Positions 22,566 to 22,587 of a stretch of DNA of 22,587 nt are shown here, piece by piece. This stretch comes from CAYQJV01 sp964417925 (GTDB taxonomy: Bacteria; Hydrothermota; Tepidihabitantia; B3-TA06; CAYQJV01). The stretch lies in assembly GCA_964417925.1 (NCBI GenBank), contig CAYQJV010000025.1, positions 1 through 22,587 of the forward strand. Direction: 5' to 3'. A program made the translations under genes and the position numbers. Each line of letters starts with the position of its first letter. Position 1 is the stretch's first letter. Under the pieces are notes generated by a model. It had not been told where the DNA came from, did no database searches, and worked only from the letters and a program-made list of their open reading frames with translations.

Positions 22566-22587
22566 GGCGCCCCTTTAAAGGGGCGCC
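22566..22587 (+). terminator. Perfect GC-rich palindrome, likely terminator
   Basis: Eleven-base arms starting GGCGCCCC meet at TTTAAA, forming a perfect 22-base palindrome that begins 13 bases after the cold-shock stop. It would make a strong hairpin. The window ends on its last base, so a following T-run cannot be seen. Confidence 0.6.

Overview
The window looks like chromosomal DNA of a thermophilic, Gram-negative-type bacterium. An intact 1056-residue reverse gyrase (6891-10061) is a hallmark of life at very high temperature. Several long secreted proteins end in the FlgD-like / Por-type (type IX secretion) C-terminal domain, and the DNA is AT-rich. This combination resembles candidate-phylum WOR-3 / Hydrothermae-like genomes; that placement is an inference from gene content.

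Layout. (1) 40-3297, minus strand: a membrane GAF-GGDEF diguanylate cyclase, a cysteine-rich DUF6485 protein and a CPBP intramembrane protease, tightly packed, followed by a secreted glycine-rich protein. (2) 3305-3364: two back-to-back promoters. (3) 3370-5665, plus strand: an alpha/beta hydrolase whose C-terminal sorting domain is cut off by two frameshifts, then a badly decayed glutamate dehydrogenase (one internal deletion and three further frame breaks). (4) 5732-10061: a GT2 glycosyltransferase and reverse gyrase. (5) 10048-10541, minus strand: TatA and DUF4321. (6) 10855-22249: one plus-strand run in which two secreted repeat-protein genes, called A and B here, alternate as A1-B1-A2-B2-A3-B3, followed by a 1272-residue gene C with a barrel-like N-terminus, repeats and a sorting domain. 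(7) 22346-22552: a cold-shock protein, then a GC-rich palindrome that ends flush with the window.

Main points. The A/B block is a tandem duplication. B1 and B2 are truncated where the promoter and ribosome-binding site of the next A copy were fused on. That control DNA is now translated as the last residues of B1 and B2, and each stop overlaps the next start as ATGA. Short near-identical blocks sit inside otherwise diverged copies, and parts of the array have extreme G-over-C skew. Separately, nine promoter-like sites all have exactly 16 bases between the -35 and -10 boxes. At three of them (3370, 6891, 10541) the -10 box is followed by exactly five bases and then ATG, with no ribosome-binding site, which predicts leaderless mRNAs; the cyclase gene is probably a fourth. 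I see no tRNA, rRNA, CRISPR array, transposase or integrase.
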